A stretch of 64,000 nucleotides of DNA, from positions 1 to 64,000 of the forward strand of contig NZ_RBZW01000008.1 of the NCBI RefSeq assembly GCF_006543045.1. The letters are read 5' to 3'. The notes under the pieces are model-generated. The model was given only the letters and a program-made list of their open reading frames with translations, had not been told where the DNA came from and did not search any database. Both the position numbers and the translations under genes were made by a program. This document shows positions 34,757 through 43,743 of this stretch, in pieces (the stretch's first letter is position 1; each line of letters opens with the position of its first letter). This stretch comes from Salinadaptatus halalkaliphilus. Its GTDB lineage: Archaea > Halobacteriota > Halobacteria > Halobacteriales > Natrialbaceae.

Positions 34757-35887
34757 ATGAGCGAAGACGAGGGCACGAACGGACAGGCCCAGGGTGTCCC
34801 GTCCGACATCGATCCCGCGGACGGCGACGCGGCCGATGCTGACGGGACGAACGAGGCGGAATCGAGTTCGAGTGACGATGCCGGTCCCTCGGCTGCCGAC
34901 GTTGCGGATCCATCGACTGCCCCTACCGAGGACTCCTCGAGCGTCTCCGATGGGGCGCAGCCTCCCACCGGTGGTGACGACGGGGACGCCGAGTCAGCGG
35001 CCGAACTGGACACCGACGATGACCCGACGGTCGCGGCACCTATCGATGTGGACGACGCGGCCGAGATCGACGTTCCCGAGGCGGCCGTCAGCCTCGAGGA
35101 TGTCGTCGAGCAGGCCGCCGAGTACGACGACGAGCTGGCCGCGACCGTCGACTCCATCGTCGAGCAGGCTCGAGACCTCGCCGACACCGTCGATCACCAG
35201 CGTGCGGAACTCGAGGACATGAGCGAACGCGCCCAGGCCCAGGCCGAGACGATCGGCGAGCTACAGGACGAGCTCGAGGCGGCCAACGCCGAGGCCGAAG
35301 ACCTCGAGAGTCGGCTCAAGCGCAAACAGGCCGATTTCCAGAACTACAAGAAACGGGCCAAAAAGCGCCAACAGCAGATCAAAGATCGTGCGACCGAGGA
35401 CCTCGTCGAACGACTGCTCGACGTTCGAGACAACCTGAAACGTGCCCTCGAGGAGGACAGCGGCGACGCCGAGGGACTACGCGACGGCGTCGAGATGACC
35501 TTGCGGGAGTTCGATCGCGTCCTCGAGGACGAGAACGTCGCCGAGATCGATCCCGAGCCCGGAACCGAAACCGATCCCCAGCGCCACGAAGTAATGATGC
35601 GAATCGACAGCGACCAACCAGAAGGGACGATCGCCGACGTCTACACGCCCGGCTACGAGATGGGCGAGAAGGTCATCCAGACCGCACAGGTGACGGTCTC
35701 GAACGGGGAACTCGCCGACGCGGAAGCCGATGGCGAGGACGAAGACGATACAGCCGACGGCCCAGACGAGGCGACGACCGAGAGCGAGAGCGGTGACGAC
35801 GGTACGATCGAGCTCGGCGGCGACGTGGAAGACGACGCCGACGACCCCCAGGCGGCATCGGCGGACGACTCCTCGGGTGACGACTAA
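34757..35887 (+). CDS. grpE: nucleotide exchange factor GrpE with long acidic extension
   Basis: A 376-residue protein; the GrpE core is about residues 110-335. It has a long coiled coil (IVEQARDLADTVDHQRAELE... LKRKQADFQNYKKRAKKRQQ), the dimer head and the signature VYTPGYEMGEKVIQTAQVTVS. The first 105 and last 45 residues are disordered, Asp/Glu/Ser/Ala-rich, roughly doubling the length relative to bacterial GrpE. It exchanges ADP on DnaK. The TAA stop is followed directly by TACGGATG, a relic end of the palindromic repeat. Confidence 0.95.
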   Translation: MSEDEGTNGQAQGVPSDIDPADGDAADADGTNEAESSSSDDAGPSAADVADPSTAPTEDSSSVSDGAQPPTGGDDGDAESAAELDTDDDPTVAAPIDVDDAAEIDVPEAAVSLEDVVEQAAEYDDELAATVDSIVEQARDLADTVDHQRAELEDMSERAQAQAETIGELQDELEAANAEAEDLESRLKRKQADFQNYKKRAKKRQQQIKDRATEDLVERLLDVRDNLKRALEEDSGDAEGLRDGVEMTLREFDRVLEDENVAEIDPEPGTETDPQRHEVMMRIDSDQPEGTIADVYTPGYEMGEKVIQTAQVTVSNGELADAEADGEDEDDTADGPDEATTESESGDDGTIELGGDVEDDADDPQAASADDSSGDD

Positions 35888-35897
35888 TACGGATGCC
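35888..35897. repeat. TACGG-family element, left-end relic
   Basis: TACGGATGCC directly follows the TAA stop of grpE in a 19-bp gap between convergent genes. It is short, and taken as a relic only because the same TNA-TACGG junction occurs at several other stop codons here. Confidence 0.3.
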
Positions 35898-35906
35898 CGC
35901 GATCGA

Positions 35907-36761
35907 CTAGTCGTACTCGTAGAATCCCTCGCCGGTCTTTTTACCGAGATCGCCCGCTTCGACTTTGCGTCGTAACAGGTAGGCAGGGGTGTATCGGTCG
36001 CCGAGTTCCTCGGCGAGCGTTTCCGAGGCGTGCAAACAGATGTCGAGTCCGATATGGTCGGCCAACGTCAGGGGACCCATCGGGACGTTCGTTCCCAGTT
36101 CCATTCCCGTGTCGATGTCTTCCTTCGAGGCGACGCCCTCGTCGTAGGCGCGAATCCCCTCGTTGATCCAGGGCATCAGAATGCGATTCGTCACGAACCC
36201 GGGCTTGTCGTCGGCTTCCCAGGTCGTTTTCTCGAGTGACTGTGCGACCTCGTGGGCCAGCGAGACGGCCTCGTCGGTCGTCTTCTCCCCGACGATTACC
36301 TCGACGCCCTCCATGATCGGGACGGGGTTCATAAAGTGGAGGCCGACGACGCGTTCGGGATGCTCGAGGCCGGCAGCGATCGACGTGATCGAGATCGTGC
36401 TGGTGTTCGTCGCGAGCAAGATGTCATCGTCGCAGGCGTCCTCGAGGTCAGCGAAAACGTCTCGCTTGATCTTGAGTTCCTCCGGGGCCGCTTCGACGAC
36501 GACGTCACAATCACTGAGAGCCGCGGTGTCGGTCGTTCCCGTGATTCGCTCGCGAATCGTGTCGGGGGCTGCTGGAAGTGCGTCGCGTCCGGCGAGGCGC
36601 TCGAGGCTATCCGCGATGCGTTCGAAACCACCCTCGACGAAAGACTGCTCGACATCTCGCATGACGATATCGTAGCCGTAGGTAGCCCCAACCTGTGCAA
36701 TGCCGCCGCCCATTGTTCCGGCGCCGACGACGCCGATGCGGTCGATCTGATCGCGAACCAT
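35907..36761 (-). CDS. 3-hydroxyacyl-CoA dehydrogenase
   Basis: A 284-residue NAD-dependent dehydrogenase. The Rossmann motif GVVGAGTMGGGIAQV is at residues 10-24, followed by VVEAAPEELKIK, NTSTISIT, GLHFMNPVPIMEGVEV with the catalytic His, and the C-terminal helical domain (KPGFVTNRILMPWINEGIRA, PMGPLTLADHIGLD). It oxidises 3-hydroxyacyl-CoA in fatty acid or hydroxybutyryl-CoA metabolism. The single-domain form lacks an enoyl-CoA hydratase fusion. Confidence 0.95.
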   Translation of the reverse strand: MVRDQIDRIGVVGAGTMGGGIAQVGATYGYDIVMRDVEQSFVEGGFERIADSLERLAGRDALPAAPDTIRERITGTTDTAALSDCDVVVEAAPEELKIKRDVFADLEDACDDDILLATNTSTISITSIAAGLEHPERVVGLHFMNPVPIMEGVEVIVGEKTTDEAVSLAHEVAQSLEKTTWEADDKPGFVTNRILMPWINEGIRAYDEGVASKEDIDTGMELGTNVPMGPLTLADHIGLDICLHASETLAEELGDRYTPAYLLRRKVEAGDLGKKTGEGFYEYD

Positions 36762-36920
36762 GGCTCGAGTTATAGGGCGGGTGAGGTAATACTGCCGGAC
36801 GGACCCAAAAGAGACGTGTTGGGTCGGAGACACCTCGCGCTCTCGAGCCGAGACCGAAAACGCCTCGGGGACAAGCTTCAAGGCTGGCGGGTGAGAGGAT
36901 ATCGATGACTGGTGACCCGC

Positions 36921-37472
36921 GTGAGCGAAGAGAAGATCGTTGCGGACGCGGAGACAGCTCGAGCGCTCGAGACCGAGACGCGGACCCACCTCGAGGACGC
37001 CGGGATCGATCCCAACACCGTTCTGGACAAGGAGTGTTCGTACCGAGCGCTGCTCGATGCGGGCGTCGACGAGTCGGTCGCCGAACGACTCCGACGGCGG
37101 TTTTCGTTGCCGTGGTCGTTCGAGACCGACGGGGATTTGGGTCGCCGATCGGACGAAGTCCGCGGACTGGACGAAGCCGAGCGAGCCTGGATCGCCGCGA
37201 GCGAAGACGAAGAGTGGCAGGCGTTCGACGGTCCCTCGATTCAGATCACGATCGGGAGGGAGAAGCCAGCCGAACGGCCCTGGCCGCGACCGACCCCAGT
37301 AACGGCGGTCGCTGGCGTCGGCCCCGACGACGCCGAAACCTTGGCCGAGGGTGGGATCACCTCGGCCGAACGCTTGGCGACGATCAATGCGAGCGAAGTC
37401 GCCGACGTTCTCGAACTCGATGTCCGCCACGTTCGGATGTGGCGACACAGTGCTCGCACTCTGCTCGAGTGA
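36921..37472 (+). CDS. helix-hairpin-helix domain protein, haloarchaeal
   Basis: A 183-residue protein with an N-terminal acidic helical region (ETRTHLEDAGIDPNTVLDKE) and a C-terminal helix-hairpin-helix or Rad51-N-like pair (VAGVGPDDAETLAEGGITSA, VADVLELDVRHVRMW). GTG 36921 is preferred over GTG 36912 because GGTGA at 36911-36915 is a plausible ribosome-binding site for it. Possibly DNA-binding; function unknown. It is divergent from the hydroxyacyl-CoA dehydrogenase. Confidence 0.65.
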   Translation: MSEEKIVADAETARALETETRTHLEDAGIDPNTVLDKECSYRALLDAGVDESVAERLRRRFSLPWSFETDGDLGRRSDEVRGLDEAERAWIAASEDEEWQAFDGPSIQITIGREKPAERPWPRPTPVTAVAGVGPDDAETLAEGGITSAERLATINASEVADVLELDVRHVRMWRHSARTLLE

Positions 37473-37639
37473 CGGCCCCCAGTCGCCCGAAATCTGGCTG
37501 TGACTGCTCGAGACACGGCTGTTGCTATCGAGACGGGGCTGGTACTGTCGGCATTCGATGAGCTGTGCGGCGACGTTGCCTGCCCCGTAGACGATTTACT
37601 ACAGCTGTACGAAACTCAATCAATCCGGACCATCAGAGA

Positions 37640-37646
37640 TTTATAG
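37640..37646 (+). promoter_or_regulatory. TATA box of the fba-fbp operon
   Basis: TTTATAG is centred about 27 nt before the aldolase ATG at 37670, so transcription should begin at or next to the ATG (leaderless). Confidence 0.7.
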
Positions 37647-37669
37647 CGGCCTGTTGGACCCTCTAACAG

Positions 37670-38464
37670 ATGATCCCGATCGACGACTCTCCGATCGTTC
37701 GCGACGACAAGTCACTGATTCTCGCGATGGACCACGGCTTAGAGCACGGACCGGTCGACTTCGAGGCGGTCCCCGAGAAGCTCGATCCCGCGACGGTGTT
37801 CGAGACGGCGACCCACGACGCCGTCAGCGCGATGGCGGTCCAGAAAGGGATCGCGGAGGGATACTATCCGAGCTACGAAGACGACGTAAACCTCCTGTTG
37901 AAGGTCAACGGGACCTCGAACCTCTGGATGGGCGAGTACGACTCCGCGGTCAACTGCTCGGTCGACTACGCGGCCGAGATCGGTGCCGACGCGATCGGCT
38001 TTACCCTCTATGGCGGCTCGAACCACGAGGTCGAGATGGCAGAAGAGTTCCGCGACGTCCAGGAAGCCGCCCGCGAACACGATCTACCGGTCGTCATGTG
38101 GTCCTATCCGCGCGGTCAGGGGCTCAAAAACGACACCAAGCCGAGCACCATCTCCTACGCGACCCGCCTCGGCCTCGAGCTGGGCGCCGACATCGCGAAG
38201 GTCAAGTACCCAGGCAGTTCCGAAGCGATGGCACACGCTTGCAAGGCCGCCGGCGACATGAAGGTCGTCATGAGCGGCGGCTCGAAGACCTCCGACTACG
38301 AGTTCCTCTCGACCGTCGAGGCAGCCGTCAGGGCCGGCGCGAAGGGGCTGGCCGTCGGTCGCAACGTCTGGCAGCGCGAGAACCCGACCCAGATCCTCGA
38401 TGCGCTCGAGAAGGTCATCTACGACGAGGCAACTGCGGACGCCGCACTCGAGGCGACCCAGTAA
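37670..38464 (+). CDS. fba: class I fructose-1,6-bisphosphate aldolase, archaeal (DhnA) type
   Basis: A 264-residue TIM barrel of the archaeal class I aldolase family. AMDHGLEHGP is at residues 19-28, the Schiff-base lysine lies in ADIAKVKYPGSS, and the phosphate-binding MSGGSK and GLAVGRNVWQ follow. It condenses triose phosphates in gluconeogenesis or cleaves FBP. It is followed 2 bp later by a fructose bisphosphatase gene, forming a two-step operon. Some family members make aroma-type DKFP intermediates instead, so function is inferred partly from context. Confidence 0.9.
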   Translation: MIPIDDSPIVRDDKSLILAMDHGLEHGPVDFEAVPEKLDPATVFETATHDAVSAMAVQKGIAEGYYPSYEDDVNLLLKVNGTSNLWMGEYDSAVNCSVDYAAEIGADAIGFTLYGGSNHEVEMAEEFRDVQEAAREHDLPVVMWSYPRGQGLKNDTKPSTISYATRLGLELGADIAKVKYPGSSEAMAHACKAAGDMKVVMSGGSKTSDYEFLSTVEAAVRAGAKGLAVGRNVWQRENPTQILDALEKVIYDEATADAALEATQ

Positions 38465-38466
38465 GA

Positions 38467-39333
38467 ATGACGGTCTCCGATCCAGTCGTCGAAGATGTCG
38501 TCTCGACGATCAGCCGGACGGCAACCGAGATCAGACAGGGGCTGGTCGGACGACGCGGCACCGTCGACGAGGAGAACCCAAGCGGGGAAACCCAGGCCGA
38601 AGCCGACATCTGGGCCGACGAGTTGCTCGAGGGTCGACTGACCGAGATCGACGGGATCGGCGAGTACGCAAGCGAGGAGCGAGCGACGGTAGTCGACTGT
38701 GGCGCCGATCCGGACGGCGACGCCTACGCGATCGCGTGCGATCCGTTGGACGGCTCTTCGAATCTCAAATCCAACAACGCGATGGGGACGATCTTCGGCG
38801 TCTACGACGCCGCCTTGCCAGCGCGCGGAGACACCCTCGTTGCCGCGGGCTACGTCCTCTATGGCCCGATCACGACGATGGTGCTCGCGACCGAGGAGAG
38901 CGTCTCGGTCTACGAGATGAGCGGCGGTGAACGTCGCCTCGTCCAGTCCGACGTAACGCTGCCCGAGGAGCCAGTCGTCTACGGTTTCGGCGGCGGCGTA
39001 TCCAACTGGCCCGACGAGTTTGAAGCGTTCGCCCGCGAGATCGAAACCGAACTCAAGCTCCGCTACGGCGGTGCGATGATCGCCGACGTCAACCAGGTGC
39101 TCACCTACGGCGGCATCTTCGGCTACCCCGGTCTCGAGTCCCGTCCAGCGGGCAAACTGCGGCTCCAGTTCGAGGGGAACCCGATCGGCTACGTCGTCGA
39201 GCGGGCCGGTGGTCGGTCCTCGAACGGCCACCGATCGTTACTCACGATCGATCCCGACGACCTCCACGAGCGAACGCCGGTCCACGTCGGCAACGCCGAA
39301 TTGATCGACCGCCTCGAAGATCGACCGACCTAA
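38467..39333 (+). CDS. fbp: class I fructose-1,6-bisphosphatase
   Basis: A 288-residue FBPase: metal-binding IACDPLDGSSNLKSNNAMG (begins ACDPLDGSSN near residue 93), ADVNQVLTYGGIFGYPG and LRLQFEGNPIGYVVERAGG towards the C terminus are diagnostic. It removes the 1-phosphate from FBP, committing carbon to gluconeogenesis. The ATG is 2 bp after the aldolase stop, so translation is coupled. A class I enzyme rather than the usual archaeal bifunctional FBP aldolase/phosphatase. Confidence 0.95.
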   Translation: MTVSDPVVEDVVSTISRTATEIRQGLVGRRGTVDEENPSGETQAEADIWADELLEGRLTEIDGIGEYASEERATVVDCGADPDGDAYAIACDPLDGSSNLKSNNAMGTIFGVYDAALPARGDTLVAAGYVLYGPITTMVLATEESVSVYEMSGGERRLVQSDVTLPEEPVVYGFGGGVSNWPDEFEAFAREIETELKLRYGGAMIADVNQVLTYGGIFGYPGLESRPAGKLRLQFEGNPIGYVVERAGGRSSNGHRSLLTIDPDDLHERTPVHVGNAELIDRLEDRPT

Positions 39334-39428
39334 CGTCGTCGACTGCGCAATACCGAGCGCCGACCACCGTCACTCGAGGCATCGCGTCGGGGTCGACGTA
39401 TTCTGCGGACGGCTTCGGCGTGCAGTGG

Positions 39429-39677
39429 CTACCGGCCGCTCGTGGACCGCCCGCGAATCCACGGTACAGTTATCGAGACGTAGACCGCCACGCCGCCGAG
39501 TAACAGTCCGTAAAAGGCCCATCGCGGCCAGGCCGTCTCGAGAAAGACCAGCGTGAGGAAGACAACCCAGAGCGTGAGCACGAGGGCGTCGCCGACGAAA
39601 CGGACGACAGCGTCCCAGAGCGTTCGGAGCGGCCCGCCACGAGCAGCCCCGCGGTCGTCTGTCGATGACTCAGTCAT
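39429..39677 (-). CDS. small two-TM membrane protein
   Basis: An 82-residue protein with two hydrophobic stretches (about residues 29-47 and 53-72) after a charged N terminus. No family is recognised. It lies alone between fbp and the protease gene. Confidence 0.55.
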   Translation of the reverse strand: MTESSTDDRGAARGGPLRTLWDAVVRFVGDALVLTLWVVFLTLVFLETAWPRWAFYGLLLGGVAVYVSITVPWIRGRSTSGR

Positions 39678-39781
39678 CGGTATCGGTGTGGGTACCCTCG
39701 CAAGCGTCGACGACGGAGGTGAATCCGGCGGTGTGGGTCGATTCGACGCTCGGGGCGATACCAGTTCGCCAGTGTGGACAT

Positions 39782-40954
39782 TCAGAAGTGATAACCATGG
39801 GTTTCAGTCAATTTGTACGCGCCGATGCCCCAGACGTAGCTCTGGCCGGGCCACCACGTTCTGGCGTTGTTGAATCCCGCAACGAGGACATCATCCGCGG
39901 CTCCTTGCGGATCCTCGTGGAAGCTTACGGAGCCGCTATCGCCATCGGTGAGGTCCATCTCGCCGCCCCAACGAATCTGGCCGCGGCGGCAGAACGTGTC
40001 GGTAAAACAGGTCACGGCATCGATCCCCTGGATACGCCCGGTCGTGTGCCCGGTTAACGCACCGACTTTCTCGAGATATTCGTCGCGTGCGACGAGATCG
40101 GCGAGACCGAGTCTCGTGTACTGTCCGCGTACCCGTGCTGACGACGGCGTATCGATCGTGCTCGACGGTTCGAGGTCGCCGTTCGGCGTCACGACCGCCA
40201 CGTCTTCGACGGGGTAGGCGTATTCGACGGCCCCGAGTTGGGCCGGTTCCGCACTGTCGATCGGGAGTACGAGCGGTTCGCCAACCGGATCGGAAACCCC
40301 TTCGAATGCGTGTTCGGCCGTCACAAAGTACGATTGCTCGGTGTTCGGATCGTACAGCGCTGGCGCGAGCGTTGCCATACTCGAGGGCGTCTCACAGACG
40401 ACCCCGCTGGGGGCGACGCCGGAGTCGACGTTGGTGGCCACTCGCGGCTGTGTGGACGGTGGGCCGTCTTCCATCTCTTCGACTTCGACGATCGTTTCGG
40501 CATTGATCGAGATACCGTCGGCGATCTCCTCGATCATCTCGCGGGTCGATCGACCTTCGCTCGAGATACCGACCGAGACGGACGCCGTCTGGCTGCTGTA
40601 GGAGCCGGGCACCACGGCACTGCCGAGATAGCCGGTCATGCCGACGGTCGCCAGGTATTCGTTTATCTCGAGGGCTTTCGTGACGGCCGCGTACCACTCG
40701 GCGGGGACATCCCGAGTTCGTTCCTCGAGCGAGAACGGATCGTCCGGGTCGGACCGAACCAAGGCGGTGACGATCGGAACCTCGCCCTCGTCGGCCGAGA
40801 GGAAGTCCTCGACACCTAAATAGCTCGCTACCCCCAGGACGTAGCCGCCGCTGACCACGGTCCGAAGGAATTCGCGGCGGTCCATCCCCGGCTCGAGTCC
40901 GTCTCGAAGGTTGGTGAGTCGTTGGACGAGTCGTGCCGAATAGTCTCCTGACAT
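39782..40954 (-). CDS. Tat-exported trypsin-like (S1-fold) serine protease
   Basis: A 390-residue protein. A twin-arginine motif (DRREFL, residues 25-30) precedes a hydrophobic stretch VVSGGYVLGVASYLG. The C-terminal half has a complete chymotrypsin-type triad: His215 in VTAEHAF, Asp251 in PVEDVAVV and Ser340 in DGDSGSVSF. The middle (residues 60-165) is unassigned and may be a pro-region. ATG 40954 gives a 23-residue leader before the RR; ATG 40885 would place RR at the very N terminus. The cleavage target is unknown. Confidence 0.75.
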   Translation of the reverse strand: MSGDYSARLVQRLTNLRDGLEPGMDRREFLRTVVSGGYVLGVASYLGVEDFLSADEGEVPIVTALVRSDPDDPFSLEERTRDVPAEWYAAVTKALEINEYLATVGMTGYLGSAVVPGSYSSQTASVSVGISSEGRSTREMIEEIADGISINAETIVEVEEMEDGPPSTQPRVATNVDSGVAPSGVVCETPSSMATLAPALYDPNTEQSYFVTAEHAFEGVSDPVGEPLVLPIDSAEPAQLGAVEYAYPVEDVAVVTPNGDLEPSSTIDTPSSARVRGQYTRLGLADLVARDEYLEKVGALTGHTTGRIQGIDAVTCFTDTFCRRGQIRWGGEMDLTDGDSGSVSFHEDPQGAADDVLVAGFNNARTWWPGQSYVWGIGAYKLTETHGYHF

Positions 40955-41148
40955 GCCGTCGGCTGAATGCCGTCTGTCGGTCCACCCCGTTCGGTCAAAG
41001 CTAATATTCACCTACACCGGGCGGTCGAGAGTTACCGGTAGGTAGTACAAAACTCCAAAAAGAGATACTGCCTGCGAGTGCCGACACCAATGGCGGGACG
41101 ACAGCAGAATGAGGATGCTACAGCCGCCAGGAACGGGCCGATTACTTA

Positions 41149-41224
41149 TCGGATTGCTGTAACGATTACCGGCCAAATGGCCGTCCGGTCGCGGTTGCGC
41201 CGGCACTGACGACAGGAAACCGTC
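41149..41224. repeat. TACGG-family palindromic element, diverged
   Basis: TCGGATTGCTGTAACGATTACC at the left (read as TCGGATTGCTGTAACG then ATTACC) and GCGGTTGCGCCGG, GACAGGAAACCGTC at the right match the family with substitutions in both terminal pentamers. It shares the 790-bp gap 40955-41744 with the intact copy at 41468-41546. The rest of that gap (40955-41146, 41228-41420, 41550-41744) shows no gene I can support. Confidence 0.6.
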
Positions 41225-41420
41225 TCACAGTATCGACTATGCGATCGATACGAGGACGGCAACCGTTTAATAGACACACAACTGAACGCGAGCGTTTGTT
41301 TTCAACCGGCAGTGAGTCGTCACTGTCTCCGTGTTGGTGACCACGGAGGCAACGACTCCCCTCTCGAATGGGTCGTGCCACCGACCCCGAATGCGGATCG
41401 CTGGCTGGCGATGCCGTTCG

Positions 41421-41464
41421 GTCGCGGTATTGCGGTCGAATAGGCAGTCGGTCAGCAATCCGTC
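41421..41464. repeat. TACGG-family element, right-end relic abutting an intact copy
   Basis: GTCGCGGTATTGCGG and GGTCAGCAATCCGTC resemble the right half of the family and end with TGA, which is the left flank of the intact element at 41468. It appears that a second element inserted into the TGA flanking an older one. Confidence 0.4.
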
Positions 41465-41467
41465 TGA

Positions 41468-41546
41468 TACGGTTTACTGTAAGTCGTTACCGGCGAAACC
41501 GCGACCCGTCTGCGGTTTCGCCGGTAAATCGTTACAGCAATCCGTA
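41468..41546. repeat. TACGG-family palindromic element (79 bp), best hairpin
   Basis: Left TACGGTTTACTGTAAG, right TTACAGCAATCCGTA; the inner stem TTACCGGCGAAACCGC pairs perfectly with GCGGTTTCGCCGGTAA. Flanked by TGA at 41465-41467 and TGA at 41547-41549, the same triplet in the same orientation, so these are a direct duplication and not part of the palindrome. Confidence 0.88.
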
Positions 41547-41744
41547 TGACTCCCCCTCTCGTTCGTGGTCAGCCTCGAGTGACGGTGGTCGGCGCTCGGT
41601 ATCGCAGTGACACGTAGTCGCACGGACACGACCCGTTCACTCTCTCGCTGTGGTCACGGTAACGGGCAGTCGTCCGAAACGGGTGTCGTTCGGCCCGTCG
41701 AAAACGGGATATGGCTTTTTGTCGCCGCCGATACACCATCCGGT

Positions 41745-43535
41745 ATGAAGGTTCGTATCGCACAACAAGCGACCGAGGCGGAAGCCTCGGCGATCGCGAA
41801 CGCGCTGGCCGAACATCTTGGGACGGCAATCGAGGTGTACGTCGGCGAGGGAGACGATCCCACGGCAACCGCAGCCGGCGGTGACGAACAGCGACCAACC
41901 GACGCTGCGGACGAACGCCCAGCCACAACGACCGCCAATGACGAGGCCACAGCCGACGGCCCGACCGACCGCGAACGACGTCTGCGCGAAGAAATCGACG
42001 ACATTCTCGAGGGCGGGCCCCAGAAGTACAAACAGCAACTCGGCGAGGAGGGGAAACTGTTCGTTCGGGACCGCCTCGAGCTGTGGTTCGACGGCGAGGA
42101 CGATGCGTTTCTCTTCGAAGACGGGACGTTCGCGGCCTTCGACGACTGGCATCCCGAGGGTGTCGGCGAGGAAACCGACGATCGACTGCCGGCTGACGGC
42201 CTCATCACGGGCGGGGCGACGTTCGAGGGCCGGGACGTCCACTTCATGGCCAACGACTACACCGTCAAGCGCGGCAGTATGGCCGCCAAGGGCGTCGAGA
42301 AGTTCCTCCGGATGCAACAACGAGCGCTGAAGACCGGCCAGCCGGTGTTGTACCTGATGGACTCCTCTGGCGGTCGAATCGACCAGCAGACCGGCTTCTT
42401 CGCCAACCGGGAGGGGATCGGGAAGTACTACTACAATCACTCGATGCTCTCGGGCCGTGTCCCCCAGATCTGTGTCCTCTACGGTCCCTGTATCGCCGGC
42501 GCGGCCTATACGCCGATCTTCGCCGATTTCACCGTCATGGTCGAGGGCATGTCCGCGATGGCGATCGCGAGCCCGCGGATGGTCCAGATGGTCACCGGCG
42601 AGGAGATCAGCCTCGAGGATCTCGGGGGGCCACAAGTCCACGCCAGCGAGTCGGGTTCCGCGGACCTCGTCGCGGAAGACGAAGAACACGCCCGCGAACT
42701 GGTCGCCACGCTGATGAGCTACCTGCCGGACAACGCCGAGGAGAAGCCACCCCAGCGAGCGGGTACGAATCCGGCGAAACCGCCAGCCGGCATCGATTCA
42801 GTCGTCCCACAGGAACCGAACAAGGGCTACGATATGTTCGCCGTCATCGACCGCGTCGCCGACGACGGCTCGGTCCTCGAGTTGCGACCCGACTACGGCC
42901 CGGAGATCGTCACGGCGTTCGCTCGTATCGACGGCCGACCGGTCGGCATCGTGGCGAACCAGCCCGCACACCGTGCGGGAGCGATCTTCCCCGATGCCGC
43001 CCAGAAGGCCGCGGAGTTCATCTGGAAGGCGGACGCGTTCAATATTCCACTGCTCTATCTCTGTGACACGCCGGGCTTCATGGCCGGCTCGCAGGTCGAA
43101 AAGGAGGGAATCTTAGAGCAGGGCAAGCGGATGATCTACGCGACCTCGGCGGCGACGGTGCCCCAACAGACCGTCGTCGTGCGCAAGGCCTACGGCGCGG
43201 GCATCTACGCGATGGGCGGCCCGGCCTACGATCCCGAGAGCGTGCTCGGACTTCCCTCCGGCGAGATCGCCATCATGGGTCCAGAAGCCGCGATCAACGC
43301 CGTCTACGCCCGCAAGCTCGCCGAGATCGACGATCCCGACGAGCGGGAACGAACGGAGCAACAACTCCGCGAGGAGTATCGCGAGGATATCGACGTCCAC
43401 CGGATGGCGAGCGAGGTCGTCATCGACGAACTCGTCCCACCCAGTGCCCTCCGCGACGAACTGGCCGCGCGATTCGATTTCTACGCCGACCTCGAGAAGT
43501 CCGTCCCCGAGAAGAAACACGGCACGATCCTCTGA
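41745..43535 (+). CDS. biotin-dependent acyl-CoA carboxylase, carboxyltransferase subunit with extra N-terminal domain
   Basis: A 596-residue protein. Residues 85-595 are the two-crotonase-fold carboxyltransferase: MDSSGGRIDQQTG, GRVPQICVLYGPCIAGAAYTP (first half), and GIVANQPAHRAGAIFPDAAQ, YLCDTPGFMAGSQVEKEG, GAGIYAMGGPAYDPE (second half), as in propionyl/acetyl-CoA carboxylase beta. Residues 1-40 (MKVRIAQQATEAEASAIANA...) and a Thr/Ala/Asp linker are additional. It transfers CO2 from biotin carrier to acyl-CoA; biotin carboxylase/carrier partners are not in the window. ATG 41745 is chosen at the N-terminal domain. Confidence 0.9.
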   Translation: MKVRIAQQATEAEASAIANALAEHLGTAIEVYVGEGDDPTATAAGGDEQRPTDAADERPATTTANDEATADGPTDRERRLREEIDDILEGGPQKYKQQLGEEGKLFVRDRLELWFDGEDDAFLFEDGTFAAFDDWHPEGVGEETDDRLPADGLITGGATFEGRDVHFMANDYTVKRGSMAAKGVEKFLRMQQRALKTGQPVLYLMDSSGGRIDQQTGFFANREGIGKYYYNHSMLSGRVPQICVLYGPCIAGAAYTPIFADFTVMVEGMSAMAIASPRMVQMVTGEEISLEDLGGPQVHASESGSADLVAEDEEHARELVATLMSYLPDNAEEKPPQRAGTNPAKPPAGIDSVVPQEPNKGYDMFAVIDRVADDGSVLELRPDYGPEIVTAFARIDGRPVGIVANQPAHRAGAIFPDAAQKAAEFIWKADAFNIPLLYLCDTPGFMAGSQVEKEGILEQGKRMIYATSAATVPQQTVVVRKAYGAGIYAMGGPAYDPESVLGLPSGEIAIMGPEAAINAVYARKLAEIDDPDERERTEQQLREEYREDIDVHRMASEVVIDELVPPSALRDELAARFDFYADLEKSVPEKKHGTIL

Positions 43536-43743
43536 ACACCAGTCACTCGCGGGAAGGGCGGGACTCTCTTGCTGAATCAAGATAGCGCCGCGTTTTCTAT
43601 CCCCGGTATCGACCCATTCCCTCGAGGACCGCCAGGAGAAAGCAGTGTATACCACGCCGTTTCGACCGTCTAACCGACCGATACTGGAATCTATGACTGT
43701 CATAACAATACCCACGTTGCCTGTAGCCGAGCGTGCACTTCCC

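Noticed and set aside
41012-41206. 64-codon minus-strand frame
   Set aside because: It covers the diverged palindromic element and has no protein character.
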